Assembly: GCA_007127625.1 (NCBI GenBank)
Contig: SKYZ01000421.1
Coordinates: forward strand, 1 to 6,016
Direction: 5' to 3'
Length of the DNA: 6,016 nucleotides
Origin: Aquisalimonas sp.
GTDB lineage: Bacteria > Pseudomonadota > Gammaproteobacteria > Nitrococcales > Aquisalimonadaceae
Shown piece by piece: positions 5,034 through 6,016 of the stretch (the first letter of the stretch is position 1; each line of letters begins with the position of its first letter). The notes below the pieces were generated by a model that saw nothing but the letters and a program-made list of their open reading frames with translations, did not search any database and was not told where the DNA came from. The translations under genes and the position numbers were made by a program.

Positions 5034-5891
5034 GTGAAGCCGATCGCGGCGTTCATCATGCAGGGCCGGTGGCAGCCGGTGCTGTTCATCGTGGCCACCA
5101 CGCTTCTGCCGCTGCTGGCCTGGCTCGGCGGGGCGGCTCTGGCGTTGGTGGCGCTGCGTCGCGGGGCCCTGGACGGCGGCCTTACTCTGGCCGGAGCGGC
5201 CATTGTGCTGGGGGCGCTGTTCGGCGCAATGGGGGCGAACCCCATGGTGTCGGTGCTCGGATTGCTGGAGTACTGGGTGCCGGTGCTTCTGCTGGCACTG
5301 GTGCTGCGGACAACAGTGTCCCTGCCGTTGACTGTCATGGCGGGGACAGGCATGGCGGCGGTGGCCCTGCTGGTGTGGCATGCGGCCGTGGCCGACCCGG
5401 TCGCCTTCTGGCAGGGCTCGCTGGAAGGGTTACTGGAAGGTGAGCAGGGCACGGAGTTCATGGAAGCGGTGCTGCCTGTCCTGTCCGGTTTCTGGCTGCT
5501 CGGGTTGTGGTCGCTTGCCATGGTGAGCCTGCTGGTGGCCCGCTGGTGGCAGGCCGTGCTGTACAATCCGGGCGGGTTTCAGGAGGAATTTCATGGCTTG
5601 CGGCTGGACTGGCGGCTGGCCATGGGGGCACTGCTGATCATGCTGGCGGCCACCTTCAGCGGGCCCGGACTGGTCTACGATCTGTCCCTGCTGGTGTCGG
5701 GGATGTTCACGCTGCAGGCTCTGGCCGTGGCGCACGCCCTTCGGCTGGCCAATGGCTGGCACTGGGCGATGATGGTGCCGGTGTACGGTTTTTTGCCGTT
5801 CCTGGTAAAGCTGTACGCATTGCTGGGTATCGCCGATACCTGGTTCGACCTGCGCGGCAGGTTTGCTGCGGGGCGCGGGAACGGCGGGTGA
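5034..5891 (+). CDS. Polytopic membrane protein, DUF2232-like, in the rpsF-rplI operon
   Basis: The product is 285 aa from a GTG start with GGAG at 5023-5026 spaced 7 nt. The frame stays open back to 4872, but that upstream part is the out-of-frame shadow of rpsR. About eight hydrophobic segments are visible at residues 14-41, 47-66, 71-91, 97-119, 145-170, 195-217, 218-236 and 244-268, joined by short loops. The longest polar loop (about 171-193, with WWQAVLYNPGGFQEEFHGLR) lies in the middle, and a short basic C-terminus ends RGRFAAGRGNGG. No signal peptide or catalytic motif is evident. A membrane gene of the DUF2232 family occupies the same place between rpsR and rplI in several gammaproteobacteria, including Pseudomonas, and I assign it mainly by position and character. 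Its function is unknown; a transporter-like or small-molecule carrier fold is only a guess. Confidence 0.85.
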   Translation: MKPIAAFIMQGRWQPVLFIVATTLLPLLAWLGGAALALVALRRGALDGGLTLAGAAIVLGALFGAMGANPMVSVLGLLEYWVPVLLLALVLRTTVSLPLTVMAGTGMAAVALLVWHAAVADPVAFWQGSLEGLLEGEQGTEFMEAVLPVLSGFWLLGLWSLAMVSLLVARWWQAVLYNPGGFQEEFHGLRLDWRLAMGALLIMLAATFSGPGLVYDLSLLVSGMFTLQALAVAHALRLANGWHWAMMVPVYGFLPFLVKLYALLGIADTWFDLRGRFAAGRGNGG

Positions 5892-5939
5892 ATCGGCGTT
5901 GCGTCGATTCGGGATTCGCAGATAATCGGGGTTGGAACG

Positions 5940-6016
5940 ATGGAAGTCATCCTGCTGGAAAAAGTGGATAACCTGGGCGACCTGGGCGATCAGGTCAGGG
6001 TTCGGCCGGGCTACGG
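5940..6016 (+). CDS. rplI: 50S ribosomal protein L9, N-terminal fragment cut by the window edge
   Basis: Only the first 25 codons are present. They read MEVILLEKVDNLGDLGDQVR and then VRPGY, matching the E. coli L9 start (MQVILLDKVANLGSLGDQV and then NVKAGY). This is the N-terminal domain that binds domain V of 23S rRNA near the L1 stalk. The gene starts 48 nt after the membrane-protein stop, and a G-rich stretch with GGA at 5934-5936 is the only Shine-Dalgarno candidate, which is weak. The frame is intact to the last base of the window. It probably belongs to the rpsF operon. Confidence 0.97.
   Translation, partial: MEVILLEKVDNLGDLGDQVRVRPGY

Noticed and set aside
5899..5926. TTGCGT-16-GATAAT as an internal promoter for rplI
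   Set aside because: The -10 is good, but the -35 is poor and the predicted start would leave only about 7 nt before the rplI ATG. rplI is more simply explained as part of the operon.

Overview
The window is a chromosomal housekeeping block from a GC-rich gammaproteobacterium. The gene order rnr-rlmB followed by rpsF-priB-rpsR-(membrane gene)-rplI is the conserved gammaproteobacterial arrangement. priB between rpsF and rpsR argues for Gamma- or Betaproteobacteria, and a DUF2232-like membrane gene between rpsR and rplI is also seen in Pseudomonas-type genomes. The strong GC bias at third codon positions and the sequence style would suit a purple-sulfur or halophilic lineage such as Ectothiorhodospiraceae, but this is a guess and the genus cannot be read from the sequence.

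Layout: a tRNA-Leu(CAG) gene lies on the minus strand at the left edge, cut 7 nt short of its CCA end, with a clear sigma-70 promoter at 112-147. A divergent intergenic region leads into rnr (RNase R, 353-2728). rnr overlaps rlmB (23S rRNA Gm2251 methyltransferase, 2725-3474) by 4 nt. A 459-bp gap follows. It holds a 233-bp structured element with 38-bp near-perfect terminal inverted repeats and several internal hairpins, then a promoter and a structured leader of about 137 nt. The ribosomal operon follows: rpsF (S6), priB (primosomal protein N), rpsR (S18), a polytopic membrane protein, and the first 25 codons of rplI (L9), which runs off the right edge.

The genes mostly serve translation. 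RNase R degrades structured RNA and takes part in rRNA quality control, RlmB modifies the peptidyl-transferase region of 23S rRNA, S6 and S18 bind together on the 30S platform, L9 is a 50S protein, and PriB restarts stalled replication forks. The rpsF leader is the expected site for S6:S18 feedback.

I found no new defence, mobile or biosynthetic system. The feature most worth a second look is the inverted-repeat element between rlmB and rpsF, which looks like a non-coding dispersed repeat (MITE-like or a structured intergenic repeat). Its copy number cannot be determined from this window.
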